NCBI RefSeq assembly: GCF_001949125.1
Contig: NZ_MSTI01000111.1
Location: 1-13,644, forward strand
Origin: Deinococcus marmoris
GTDB taxonomy: Bacteria; Deinococcota; Deinococci; Deinococcales; Deinococcaceae
Direction of reading: 5' to 3'
Length of the DNA stretch: 13,644 nucleotides
Shown: one piece after another, positions 1 through 8,394 of the stretch
How positions within the stretch are numbered: the first letter of the stretch is position 1
Layout: each line of letters opens with the position of its first letter
Position numbers and translations under genes: made by a program
The notes under the pieces: model-generated
Database searches by the model: none
Told to the model about the DNA's origin: nothing
What the model saw: only the letters and a program-made list of their open reading frames with translations

Positions 1-87
1 TAAGGCAGCGGAAACTGTCGAGTGAGGGTGATTGCATACGTCCGGGGATACGCCCCGGACGCCCCTCATGTCAGGCATGTCGGTCAT
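1..87 (-). CDS. Putative transposase N-terminus (partial, runs off the left edge)
   Basis: On the minus strand an ATG at 87-85, inside the 29-bp terminal repeat, opens a frame that stays open through position 1 (29 codons, beginning MTDMPDMRGVRGV). Its place directly inside the IS end, reading inward, is what a transposase 5' end would show. I do not recognise a domain in these few residues and no zinc-finger CxxC is visible, so the coding call rests on position only. A 9-bp perfect hairpin (39-61) falls within its early codons. It may instead be non-coding IS sequence. Confidence 0.3.
   Translation of the reverse strand, partial: MTDMPDMRGVRGVSPDVCNHPHSTVSAAL
39..61. repeat. Perfect 9-bp hairpin inside the IS end
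   Basis: CGTCCGGGG at 39-47 pairs perfectly with CCCCGGACG at 53-61 around a 5-nt loop (ATACG). No T-tract follows on either strand, so it is not a typical intrinsic terminator. It lies about 26 nt inside the putative transposase start on the minus strand and could shield the transposase message from read-through, as hairpins near some IS ends do. That role is inference. Confidence 0.6.
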
Positions 88-104
88 GATTCCAGCCTTC
101 TACC
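76..104. repeat. 29-bp terminal repeat, copy 1 (inverted relative to 13293-13321)
   Basis: All 29 bases from 76 to 104, reverse complemented, equal 13293-13321. Beyond the 29 bp, only a short AATT-containing similarity remains on the outer side and the inner side diverges. This behaviour, identity confined to the tip, is expected of IS terminal inverted repeats. Confidence 0.85.
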
Positions 105-195
105 CAATTTTCTGTACAAGAGTTTTTTCGTGGAAGCCATCCTGACGCACAAAGAATATGACGCCTGGACAGATCAGCTCAGGAGGAACCGATGA
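105..195 (+). pseudogene. higB: 3' remnant of a HigB-type mRNA interferase toxin, cut by the IS
   Basis: In the frame ending with TGA at 193-195, the residues from 105 onward read NFLYKSFFVEAILTHKEYDAW and continue to QLRRNR. The LTHKEYD motif is the conserved C-terminal signature of HigB/RelE-like toxins encoded directly before a HigA antitoxin. The frame is formally open back to position 4, but upstream of 104 it is IS terminal sequence and no longer toxin-like. The stop overlaps the antitoxin start as ATGA (192-195), the usual coupling in higBA operons. About two thirds of the toxin is missing, so it should be inactive unless it is rebuilt elsewhere. Confidence 0.72.
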
Positions 196-617
196 CACTG
201 AATCTTCCCGCCCTCACAGAAGCCTGGCGAAAAGTGGGCGTATTGGCCCCCGCCGCCATCACGCCCATTGAAAACGACGAGCAGCTCGTCCAGGCAACTG
301 CCGACTTGAAAGATATCCTCTCGGAAATCGGCGAAGACCCCACACACCCGTTGGATAGTCTGGCCCGCTCGCTTATTGATCGCATCGTCGCCTACGAGGC
401 TATCCATTACCCCATTCCCGATGTGGACGCTGCTACCGTCCTCAAAGTGTTTATGCAGGAACGCCACCTGACGCAGCAGCAACTCGCCAAAGCGGTGGGC
501 ATCAGCCAAAGCACCATCAGCCAACTGCTGGGGCGCAGGCGGGCGTTCACGCTGGAGCATGTGCGGAAGCTGGCCGGATACTTTGGGGTGAAGGCGGGGC
601 TGTTTTTGCCAGACTGA
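192..617 (+). CDS. higA: HigA-type antitoxin, Xre-family HTH regulator
   Basis: This 141-residue protein should neutralise a HigB mRNA-cleaving toxin and repress its own operon by DNA binding. The C-terminal half carries a Cro/C1-type helix-turn-helix at about residues 93-130 (LTQQQLAKAVGISQSTISQL, then LEHVRKLAGYFGV and a FLPD end), as in the COG5499 HigA group. The N-terminal ~75 residues are the acidic toxin-binding half typical of this group. An AGGAGG at 181-186 lies 5 nt before the ATG, and the ATG overlaps the stop of the toxin remnant. Since the toxin is truncated by the IS, this antitoxin appears to be an orphan. Expression now depends on promoters inside or beyond the IS, or on one near the junction. 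Confidence 0.85.
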   Translation: MTLNLPALTEAWRKVGVLAPAAITPIENDEQLVQATADLKDILSEIGEDPTHPLDSLARSLIDRIVAYEAIHYPIPDVDAATVLKVFMQERHLTQQQLAKAVGISQSTISQLLGRRRAFTLEHVRKLAGYFGVKAGLFLPD

Positions 618-624
618 GCCGTTT

Positions 625-735
625 TCAGCCAGGATGGGCCGACAACCAGACCTGAGCCAGCGTGAGCGCCCCAAAAATCAGGAACATGATCACGGGCATC
701 CAACGCCGGAGCCACATGCGGGTGCTTTCTTTCAT
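625..735 (-). CDS. Small single-span membrane peptide (36 aa)
   Basis: A minus-strand frame from ATG at 735 to TGA at 627-625 encodes 36 residues. A basic N-terminus (MKESTRMWLRRW) precedes a hydrophobic run of ~19 residues (MPVIMFLIFGALTLAQVWL) and a short SAHPG tail, so one membrane helix with N-in topology is predicted. It starts 49 nt downstream of the YHYH gene on the same strand and ends convergently 7 nt after higA. A TAAAAT box lies 9 nt before the ATG, and GAGG directly abuts the ATG, too close for a normal ribosome site. A start at the second Met is possible. I do not recognise the family; it is a candidate, not certain. Confidence 0.45.
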   Translation of the reverse strand: MKESTRMWLRRWMPVIMFLIFGALTLAQVWLSAHPG

Positions 736-784
736 CCTCAGTCCATTTTACAGCCAGACAAAGCGGCGGGCCAGGGAATGAAGC

Positions 785-1777
785 TCAAGGCTGGCGAGGC
801 TGAACCGGACGGCCATCCGGCCCGCGTGGGGTGGGTGGCCCCAGCGAACTGCGAATGGCCCGCACCGTTTCTGGCAAGACCTGACCCGTATAGCAGCCCA
901 GAGTGTACGGATATTCCCGGGTCAGGTGGTAGGCGTAGTCATAGCTTCGGCCATCTGCACTGACATTCTCGGCGCGTCCGTGGCAGACGTCCAGATCGGC
1001 GTTGGTGATCAGTTCTCCCTTTGCGTCACGCATCCCGAAAATGGGATAGCCGTCCAGCGCCCAGCCCACCAGCGAATTGCTCTCGGCTCCGGGCAGACAC
1101 GGTGAACTGCTGTGGTAGTGATACTGGCCCTTCCCCTGCGGATGGCCGTTGCACAAGTCCTGAACCTCGTGGGCGGCAGCGTCCAGACCTGCATCGTCCA
1201 GCGCGTTATAAAAGGCCACGCCAGTAACTGAGAACCCGATCATGCCCAGGCCCAGGCAGCCCGGCTCGGCGGCCTTGCTGGGACGCAGCGGAATGCTGAA
1301 GGCTAGCGTCTGGGCGGTGATTGGGTTGGGGTTGGTGTCGTAGGCGTACACCGGATCGGTGCGGGCAATGGGAAAGAAGCCAGTGGCCTGCTGGACGGGC
1401 AGGCCGTTGCCCTGAACGCTGAGCAACTGGTCCGTGACCGACAGGGTCAGGGCGGCGTCCGGCCAGAGGACCTCGCCCTGAACATGCGGTTTTTCCAGCG
1501 GGTTCCAGGTGTCGCCGTGAAACCAGTCGCCAACGTGACGTGCGCCGCCCCCACGGAACTCGGTGACACACGAATACACATTGTCCGCCTGCGGATGGTC
1601 CGTCACCTGACCGTCTCCGACAGGCAGCTCGGCGGCAGAGGTGGGCTGGGTAGTCGCGGCGCCGTGGGCCTGGGCGCAGGACGCCAGGGCCGTCATCAGC
1701 GCCAGCAGAGTGGTCAGCCGTGACTTGCGTGGTGAGAACGTGTGCAGAGAGAACTTGTGCAGAGAGAGGGAACGCAT
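785..1777 (-). CDS. YHYH-domain secreted lipoprotein
   Basis: The 330-residue protein has the YHYH domain: the defining motif is at residues 219-222 (GQYHYHSSSPC), followed by GWALDGYPIFG (238-248) and a Cys-rich tail including DLDVCHG and TLGCYTG. The domain occurs in secreted bacterial proteins and its biochemical role is not established. Residues 21-34 form a hydrophobic signal ending in LASC, a lipobox, so lipidation at Cys34 and export are likely. The chosen ATG follows GGAG by 10 nt. An upstream extension of the frame to 2188 has no such signal and runs across the divergent promoter region. The protein may act with the small membrane peptide encoded just downstream, but only adjacency supports that. 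Confidence 0.8.
   Translation of the reverse strand: MRSLSLHKFSLHTFSPRKSRLTTLLALMTALASCAQAHGAATTQPTSAAELPVGDGQVTDHPQADNVYSCVTEFRGGGARHVGDWFHGDTWNPLEKPHVQGEVLWPDAALTLSVTDQLLSVQGNGLPVQQATGFFPIARTDPVYAYDTNPNPITAQTLAFSIPLRPSKAAEPGCLGLGMIGFSVTGVAFYNALDDAGLDAAAHEVQDLCNGHPQGKGQYHYHSSSPCLPGAESNSLVGWALDGYPIFGMRDAKGELITNADLDVCHGRAENVSADGRSYDYAYHLTREYPYTLGCYTGQVLPETVRAIRSSLGPPTPRGPDGRPVQPRQP
1734..1763. repeat. 15-bp tandem repeat in the signal-peptide coding region
   Basis: GAGAACGTGTGCAGA (1734-1748) is followed at once by GAGAACTTGTGCAGA (1749-1763), with one mismatch. On the coding strand this gives the duplicated pentapeptide LHKFS-LHTFS ahead of the hydrophobic core of the YHYH protein. Being a multiple of three, copy-number change would lengthen or shorten the N-terminus without a frameshift. 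Confidence 0.75.
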
Positions 1778-1982
1778 AGTCAACACTCCAGGGTGATCGG
1801 GCTGCGTGGGAGAGAGGTGCTGCCCAAAACAAAGCTGCACAGAACAAAGACAGAAGAAAGCTAAAAAAGGGCCGCGCCCGCGAACGGCTGCTCGGAGCCT
1901 ATGCAGGACGTATGCATATTGTGTTGCGGAATTGTGCAGAAATGAAGAACGGGGCCAACTGCGCCCATTCCTGCTCCCGGCG

Positions 1983-1988
1983 TATGCT
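1983..1988 (+). promoter_or_regulatory. -10 box TATGCT for a leaderless DUF1345 mRNA
   Basis: TATGCT is 6 nt before the ATG at 1995 and no Shine-Dalgarno sequence precedes that ATG. This spacing places transcription start at or next to the A of ATG, the known leaderless layout in Deinococcus (TANNNT). No good -35 hexamer is seen. Confidence 0.55.
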
Positions 1989-1994
1989 CCGCAC

Positions 1995-2651
1995 ATGACC
2001 GACATATCGCGCCATCCCCCGGCTGTGGCACGGCTGCTGGTGGGCGCTGGCGTGGGCCTTGTGGCTGGCCTGCTGACTCCGTCCGTCTGGCCCTGGGAAG
2101 CACGGGTGCTGGTGGGCTGGGTGCTGTTCTGCGTGACTGTGCTGCTGTGGCTGAGGCTGGCGCTGTGGACCGCTTCCCCCGAACGCACACGGGCGCTGGC
2201 CCTGCGCGAGGACGATACGCGGGCGCTGGCGGGCGGCGTGACCCTGGTGGCCTCGCTGGTCAGTCTGGTGGGCGTGATCTTCGCGCTGCATCAGGCCGGG
2301 AGCGAGAAGGGGGTGGCGGCGGTGGCCCTGACCGTGCTGGCGGTGCTGACCGTCGCCGTCTCGTGGCTGCTGGTCCACGCCGAGTACACGCTGCACTACG
2401 CCCGCAAGTTCTACACCGATGGCGGCGGAGTGACCTTTCCAAAGGAGGACGGCGGCACGCTGGAGGACCCCGACTACCGCGACTTCGCCTACCTGTCGCT
2501 GACCATCGGCATGACCTTTCAGGTCAGTGACACCGACATCACCACGCGGGCCTTTCGCCGCCTATTGCTGGGCCACGCGCTGCTGTCGTACCTGTTCGGG
2601 GCGGTGATCGTGGCCGTGACCATAAACGGGGTGGCGGGGATTATCGGGTAG
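1995..2651 (+). CDS. DUF1345 family integral membrane protein
   Basis: A 218-residue inner-membrane protein of unknown function. Hydrophobic helices lie at about residues 10-28, 37-57, 78-98, 106-132 and 189-217. The family signature is clear between residues 130 and 200: YTLHYARKFYTD, then FP, then DPDYRDFAYLSLTIGMTFQV and SDTDITTRAFRRLLLGHALLSYLF. The ATG at 1995 is preferred over the in-frame upstream extension from 1806 because the extension reads through the divergent intergenic region and because TATGCT sits in leaderless position. It is divergent from the YHYH lipoprotein gene and convergent with the universal stress protein gene. The function cannot be stated; transport has been suggested for similar polytopic proteins without proof. 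Confidence 0.85.
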   Translation: MTDISRHPPAVARLLVGAGVGLVAGLLTPSVWPWEARVLVGWVLFCVTVLLWLRLALWTASPERTRALALREDDTRALAGGVTLVASLVSLVGVIFALHQAGSEKGVAAVALTVLAVLTVAVSWLLVHAEYTLHYARKFYTDGGGVTFPKEDGGTLEDPDYRDFAYLSLTIGMTFQVSDTDITTRAFRRLLLGHALLSYLFGAVIVAVTINGVAGIIG

Positions 2652-2680
2652 GCGTCACTCGCTGAAGAACGCAAAGAAAA

Positions 2681-2712
2681 TCAGGGGCGGGACGACTGCC
2701 CACCGCCCCTGA
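2681..2712 (-). terminator. Intrinsic terminator of the stress-protein gene
   Basis: TCAGGGGCGG (2681-2690) pairs perfectly with CCGCCCCTGA (2703-2712) around a 12-nt loop. On the minus strand the stem is followed by TTTTCTTTG, a fair U-tract. On the plus strand the following CCTTCTAG is poorer, but the hairpin may also stop the convergent DUF1345 transcript. Confidence 0.75.
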
Positions 2713-2727
2713 CCTTCTAGCTATTGA

Positions 2728-3222
2728 TTACAACGAGGCCGTGCCCTCACCCTTCGCCTGGCCCCACGCCACCGGACCCTGATCGCCCTTGATCAGCAGC
2801 ACGGGCACCGCCGCATGCTGCGCCACCGCCTGCGCCACGCTGCCCATCAGGGCGCGGCCCAGGCCGCTGCGTCCGTGGGTGGTCATCACGATCATCTGCG
2901 CGCCTTCCTCGCGGGCCACGTCCAGAATGGCGCGGGACACATGGCGGCCCTGGGCGCGCTCCACCATGATCCTGGCGTCCGGCACACGCTCGTGCAGGAG
3001 ATTTTCCAGGCTCGCCTTCATTTCGTCCATGGTTTCGTTGGACGTGGGCATGGCGTAGGCGTATTCGCCGTAGGCGGCCACCAGCGGATCGGTCTGAATG
3101 CTCAGCACGATCAGTTCGGCCCCCAGCGCCTTGGCCAGTCCCTGCGCGTGGGAGAGGGCGTGCTGGCCCAGTTCGCTGCCATCGGTGGTCACGAGAATTC
3201 GGTTCATCGGTGTGCTGGTCAT
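2728..3222 (-). CDS. Universal stress protein, UspA family
   Basis: A 164-residue cytoplasmic USP with the Rossmann-like fold of the family. Residues 7-16 ([10 protein letters not shown]) form the first strand with the conserved Asp14. The nucleotide-binding loop is TTHG (114-117), nine residues, then GS (127-128), ending in a VPVLLI strand at 139-144. The first Gly of the usual GxxGx9G(S/T) pattern is Thr114; such a substitution does not exclude ATP binding. AGGAGG lies 7 nt before the ATG at 3222, which decides for this start over Met6. The last ~20 residues (after KGDQG) form a low-complexity Gly/Ala-rich tail. The gene is divergent from the phosphoesterase gene, with 137 nt between them. 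USPs aid survival under stress, but the specific trigger is not visible here. Confidence 0.9.
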   Translation of the reverse strand: MTSTPMNRILVTTDGSELGQHALSHAQGLAKALGAELIVLSIQTDPLVAAYGEYAYAMPTSNETMDEMKASLENLLHERVPDARIMVERAQGRHVSRAILDVAREEGAQMIVMTTHGRSGLGRALMGSVAQAVAQHAAVPVLLIKGDQGPVAWGQAKGEGTASL

Positions 3223-3346
3223 GGTGGTGCCTCCTGCTGCCCAGCCTCGGCCACGCCCATTACGGGGGCATTACCGCGCAGAACGCTGGGCCGGATAGAA
3301 AACACTGGGCCGTGCAGAAAAAGGCAGAAGAAGGCCGCACAGACGC

Positions 3347-3352
3347 TAGCCT
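3347..3352 (+). promoter_or_regulatory. -10 box TAGCCT for a leaderless phosphoesterase mRNA
   Basis: TAGCCT ends 7 nt before the ATG at 3360 and fits TANNNT. The nearest Shine-Dalgarno-like sequence (AGAAGG) is over 25 nt away, too far to serve that ATG. A clear -35 is not visible. Confidence 0.5.
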
Positions 3353-3359
3353 GGGCCGC

Positions 3360-4169
3360 ATGATCAAGCTGCTGTTCGTTGGGGATGTGTTCGGGCAACC
3401 GGGCCGCCGGATGCTGGGAAAGACCCTGCCAGACCTTCGCCGGGATGTGGATTTTGCCGTCGTCAATATGGAAAATGCTGCCGGGGGCTTCGGCATGCAC
3501 CGCGAGGCCGCCGAGGGCGCACTGCGGGCCGGGGCCGACTGCATGACGCTGGGCAACCACGCCTGGCAGCACCGCGACATCAACAAATTGATGCAGGACC
3601 CGGAGAACTATCCCATCGTGCGCCCGCTGAATTACGCCGATCCAGCCACCCCCGGCGTCGGCTGGCGCACCTTCGAGGTCCAGACGGCAGGCGGACAGAC
3701 CGAGCGCCTCACGGTGGTCAATCTGCTGGGGCGCGTGTTCATGGATCAGGTGTCCAATCCGTTCAGCGCCATAGACAGACTGCTGGAACGGGATGATCTG
3801 GGCAGTGTGTTCGTGGACTTTCACGCCGAGGCCAGCAGCGAGAAGGCAGGCATGGCGTGGCATCTGGACGGGCGGGTGGCCGCCGTGATCGGCACGCATA
3901 CGCATGTGCCCACCGCCGACACGCGCATCCTGCCGCACGGGACTGCCTTTCAGACCGACGCCGGATTCACCGGCCCACACGACAGCATCATCGGTTCGGA
4001 CCCGGCTGGCCCGGTGGCCCGCTTCGTCACCGAGCGCCCCCACCGGTACGCGGTGGCCGAGGGCCGCGCCGAGCTGAACGCCGTGTATGTCCAGATAGAG
4101 GCGGGGCGGGCGGTGGGCATAGAACGCTACCGTGCCGTGGAAGAAGGGGTGGAGGAAGACGGGTTATAG
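3360..4169 (+). CDS. YmdB/DR1281-type metallophosphoesterase
   Basis: A 269-residue cytoplasmic dinuclear-metal phosphodiesterase of the YmdB family (TIGR00282), very like D. radiodurans DR1281; B. subtilis YmdB hydrolyses 2',3'-cyclic nucleotides. All metal and catalytic positions are present: Asp9 (GDVFG), Glu38-Asn39 (NMEN), Asn66-His67 (LGNHAW), His155 (DFHAE), and His180/His182 (GTHTHVPT), followed by [14 protein letters not shown]. Length is normal for the family. The ATG at 3360 starts exactly at the conserved [10 protein letters not shown]; the open frame back to 3210 has no family similarity. The ppc gene follows 83 nt later on the same strand and could be cotranscribed, although it has its own ribosome site. 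Confidence 0.92.
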   Translation: MIKLLFVGDVFGQPGRRMLGKTLPDLRRDVDFAVVNMENAAGGFGMHREAAEGALRAGADCMTLGNHAWQHRDINKLMQDPENYPIVRPLNYADPATPGVGWRTFEVQTAGGQTERLTVVNLLGRVFMDQVSNPFSAIDRLLERDDLGSVFVDFHAEASSEKAGMAWHLDGRVAAVIGTHTHVPTADTRILPHGTAFQTDAGFTGPHDSIIGSDPAGPVARFVTERPHRYAVAEGRAELNAVYVQIEAGRAVGIERYRAVEEGVEEDGL

Positions 4170-4252
4170 AGCTGTACGGGTTGCAGAGCTGTTCTGTCTT
4201 CCCGCTCTCAACTCCCCGTTGTCAGACCCCACCCCACCACCGGAGGACCACT

Positions 4253-6745
<2,493 letters not shown>

Positions 6746-6760
6746 GGGGCTTGCGCCCCG
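6746..6760 (+). repeat. Short GC hairpin just after ppc
   Basis: GGGGC and GCCCC form a compact stem immediately after the ppc stop codon (6743-6745). No T-tract follows on the plus strand, so efficient intrinsic termination is doubtful. Confidence 0.4.
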
Positions 6761-6775
6761 TCTAAAGATCTAAAA

Positions 6776-6837
6776 GTCAAACGGTCTGACCGCAAAAAGG
6801 AATGCCTATTTTCTTTTCTGCGGCTGGACCGTTTGAC
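6776..6837 (-). terminator. Long inverted repeat between convergent ppc and nitrilase
   Basis: GTCAAACGGTC (6776-6786) and GACCGTTTGAC (6827-6837) are an 11-bp perfect inverted repeat. Two G-U pairs and one mismatch inward, CCGCA (6790-6794) pairs with TGCGG (6819-6823), giving a long stem with a loop of about 24 nt. On the minus strand the stem is followed by TTTTAGATCTTTAG, fitting termination of the nitrilase gene, whose stop lies at 6841-6843. The stem is longer than an ordinary terminator needs. Confidence 0.65.
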
Positions 6838-6840
6838 CTG

Positions 6841-7815
6841 TCATTCCTCCCCTTCCTCGAACTGCGCCATGCGCTGCCGCTCACGGTTGACGCGCAATTG
6901 CACCACGTCGGGGCGGGCGTAATGGCCTGCCACGTCGAAGTTCTGGCGCTCCTCGCGGACGTGGGAATGACGTAATTCCACGGTGAACAGCCCCTCCGTT
7001 TCGGCCACTGGCTCCAGCAGCCAGGAACCGTCGGGGGCGGCGGCGGCAGTTCCACCGTTGGCAAAGAACGGTCTGCCCGCATCCAGCATTTCCTGGCGCA
7101 GTGGGAAGTTGTCGGGGATATCCGAGGGGCGCAGCAGGCCCGATACCGACAGCACATACGAGCGGCTTTCCAGCGCGATAAAACGGGTGATGTCGGGGGT
7201 ATTGTGCATGCCGCCGGGCCACACCGCCACATGCACGTTCTCGCCCTGGGCGTAGAGAGAGGAGCGCAGCAGCGGCACCCAGTTCTCGTAGCAGTTCAGG
7301 CCGCCCACCCGGAACGGGCCGCAGTCATGGACGCGCAGGCCGTGGCCGTCGCCCGCACCCCAGACCAGACGTTCCTCGTAGGTGGGCTGGGTCTTGCGGT
7401 GAACGCTGGCAACCCTGCCGCGCTGGTCTATGTAGACGAGGGTGCAGTACAGGCTGTGACCTCCACGGTCTGGCGCACGCTCCATCACGCCCAGATAAAT
7501 GGCGAGCGTGTGTTCGGCAGCCAGGGCGCACACGGTGTCCAGATCGCCACGCTCGATCACCACGCCCTGATCCAGATAATGGGCGTACATCTTCTTCTGG
7601 GCCGGGCTGTTGAAGCGTGCGCCGTCCGTCAGTTCTACCCAGAACGGATAGCCCGGCACCAGCGCCTCACCGAAGACCACCAGTTTGCAGCCCTGCCCGG
7701 CAGCCTCCTGCACGTAGCCCGCGACTTTTTCCAGGGTGCGGACGCGGTCCAGCCACACCGGGGCCATCTGGACCAGACCGACTTTCAGGATGTCCGTGTT
7801 CGCAGGCTCAGTCAT
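6841..7815 (-). CDS. Nitrilase-family C-N hydrolase
   Basis: A 324-residue enzyme of the nitrilase superfamily, most like true nitrilases that hydrolyse R-CN to carboxylic acid and ammonia. The catalytic residues are Glu50 (FGEALVPGYPFW), Lys141 (HRKTQPTYEERLVWGAG), Cys175 (NCYENWVPLLR) and an accessory Glu at 147-148. The C-Y-E-N-W-x-P context is close to the CWENxMPLLR motif of branch-1 nitrilases, unlike amidase or NAD-synthetase branches. Length is normal. The ATG at 7815 has no Shine-Dalgarno sequence but has TAACCT 6 nt upstream, suggesting a leaderless message. The upstream neighbour on the same strand is the lysA remnant, whose frame ended in an ATGA overlap with this start, so the two may once have been cotranscribed. 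The substrate is unknown. Confidence 0.9.
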   Translation of the reverse strand: MTEPANTDILKVGLVQMAPVWLDRVRTLEKVAGYVQEAAGQGCKLVVFGEALVPGYPFWVELTDGARFNSPAQKKMYAHYLDQGVVIERGDLDTVCALAAEHTLAIYLGVMERAPDRGGHSLYCTLVYIDQRGRVASVHRKTQPTYEERLVWGAGDGHGLRVHDCGPFRVGGLNCYENWVPLLRSSLYAQGENVHVAVWPGGMHNTPDITRFIALESRSYVLSVSGLLRPSDIPDNFPLRQEMLDAGRPFFANGGTAAAAPDGSWLLEPVAETEGLFTVELRHSHVREERQNFDVAGHYARPDVVQLRVNRERQRMAQFEEGEE

Positions 7816-7821
7816 CGGGTG

Positions 7822-7827
7822 AGGTTA
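7822..7827 (-). promoter_or_regulatory. -10 box TAACCT for a leaderless nitrilase mRNA
   Basis: On the minus strand TAACCT lies 6 nt before the ATG at 7815 and matches TANNNT. It sits within the last codons of the lysA remnant. No convincing -35 hexamer is present. Confidence 0.5.
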
Positions 7828-7952
7828 GCGCTTCCGACCTGAACTTCCGCTGCCCACACGTCCTACGGCGTCTTGCGGCGGCGAATCAGGGGGCAATCTG
7901 TGCCATTCCCCGTTCCCGGTTAATACAGGGCTTCAGCGGGTCTGGAACGGGT

Positions 7953-8114
7953 CATACGGCCTCCGATTGAATCGTTTGCAAAAACGATAAAATCCGAGCG
8001 GGACTCGCAGAGCTGCGCCAGCAGAGGAAGAGCGTCCTCCTGGGGAGGAGTAGCCCCATACGGGTGCTATCTCACGACGACAGTCTGTTCATGACGAGAG
8101 CGAGAAGGAGAAGG
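7953..8114. repeat. 162-nt insertion in lysA with 6-bp flanking duplication
   Basis: ACGGGT occurs at 7947-7952 and again at 8115-8120. Removing 7953-8114 and one copy joins SGT to RSRPAEALY in frame, so the duplication looks like a target-site repeat. The insert has no terminal inverted repeats and no coding potential that I recognise. It contains a hairpin: GATT-ga-ATCGTTT (7965-7977), loop GCAA, AAACGAT-aa-AATC (7982-7994). The leading CATACGGCCTCCGATTGAATC resembles, from memory, the small noncoding repeats scattered in Deinococcus genomes. I could not compare it with a repeat library. Confidence 0.6.
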
Positions 8115-8394
8115 ACGGGTTCCGCTCATGGCCGCGCCATAGGCCCCAGCTTCTCCGGTAGAGAGGAGTTCGCCACGCCTGGGACGGGGCAGTGACATAT
8201 CGCGAACCAGCAAGTCGCCACTTTCGCAGGCGGGGCCAGCGATGTCCCACGCCTGAACATCCGAACCGGCCCACATCGCCGCTCTTTTCCCTGGCGTGGG
8301 CAGCCAGAAAGCAAGATGGAACCCGCCTCCTCCCCACCCGGATTTGTGCCTCAACTCCCGACGCAGCGCCCTCCGGCGTGACATGCTGCGGCCA

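Larger units (their letters stand above)
1..104. mobile_element. End of an insertion sequence, body off the left edge
   Basis: Positions 76-104 are the exact reverse complement of 13293-13321, where the same 29 bp end an element carrying a transposase 3' end. Read inward from position 104 the sequence begins GGTAGAAGGCTGG, so the element lies to the left and its outer boundary is at about 104. Just outside, the reading frame of a HigB toxin C-terminus begins, which fits insertion into that gene. The interior (1-75) does not match the transposase 3' interior at the other edge, so this is probably the opposite (5') end of a related copy. It could also be a non-autonomous derivative with the same terminal repeat. 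Confidence 0.75.
7812..8325 (-). pseudogene. lysA: Decayed 3' part of lysA (diaminopimelate decarboxylase), split by an insertion
   Basis: LysA removes CO2 from meso-diaminopimelate to give lysine. Only the C-terminal part remains. From about 8325, [13 protein letters not shown] leads into WDIAGPACESGDLL and GEAGAYGAAMSGT; CESGD and GAYG are hallmark PLP-decarboxylase motifs of LysA. The frame is then interrupted by 162 nt. After it come RSRPAEALY, a TAA at 7922-7920, GTGNGTDCPLIRRRKTP, a TAG at 7865-7863, and DVWAAEVQ, matching the usual RPAE..GxxxxIRRRETPED end. The residual frame stops at 7814-7812, overlapping the nitrilase ATG. Everything N-terminal is gone; the PSP1 gene begins divergently at 8395. 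A functional lysA may exist elsewhere in the genome. Confidence 0.75.

Noticed and set aside
4..195. A complete small gene from position 22 or 28 (GTG) to 195 on the plus strand
   Set aside because: The frame is open, but 76-104 is the IS terminal repeat and only the residues after it resemble HigB, so the open frame across the junction is fortuitous.
634..963. 109-codon plus-strand frame after higA
   Set aside because: It runs antisense across the small membrane peptide and the end of the YHYH gene and is low-complexity in character.
1778..2188. N-terminal extension of the YHYH frame on the minus strand, making a 467-residue protein
   Set aside because: The signal peptide with lipobox begins at the ATG at 1777, which has a ribosome site. 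The extension crosses the divergent promoter region and overlaps the DUF1345 gene.
3219..4043. 274-codon minus-strand frame opposite the phosphoesterase gene
   Set aside because: It is antisense to a gene with all catalytic motifs, its composition is His/Gln/Pro-rich as in GC-rich shadows, and it overlaps the stress-protein start region.
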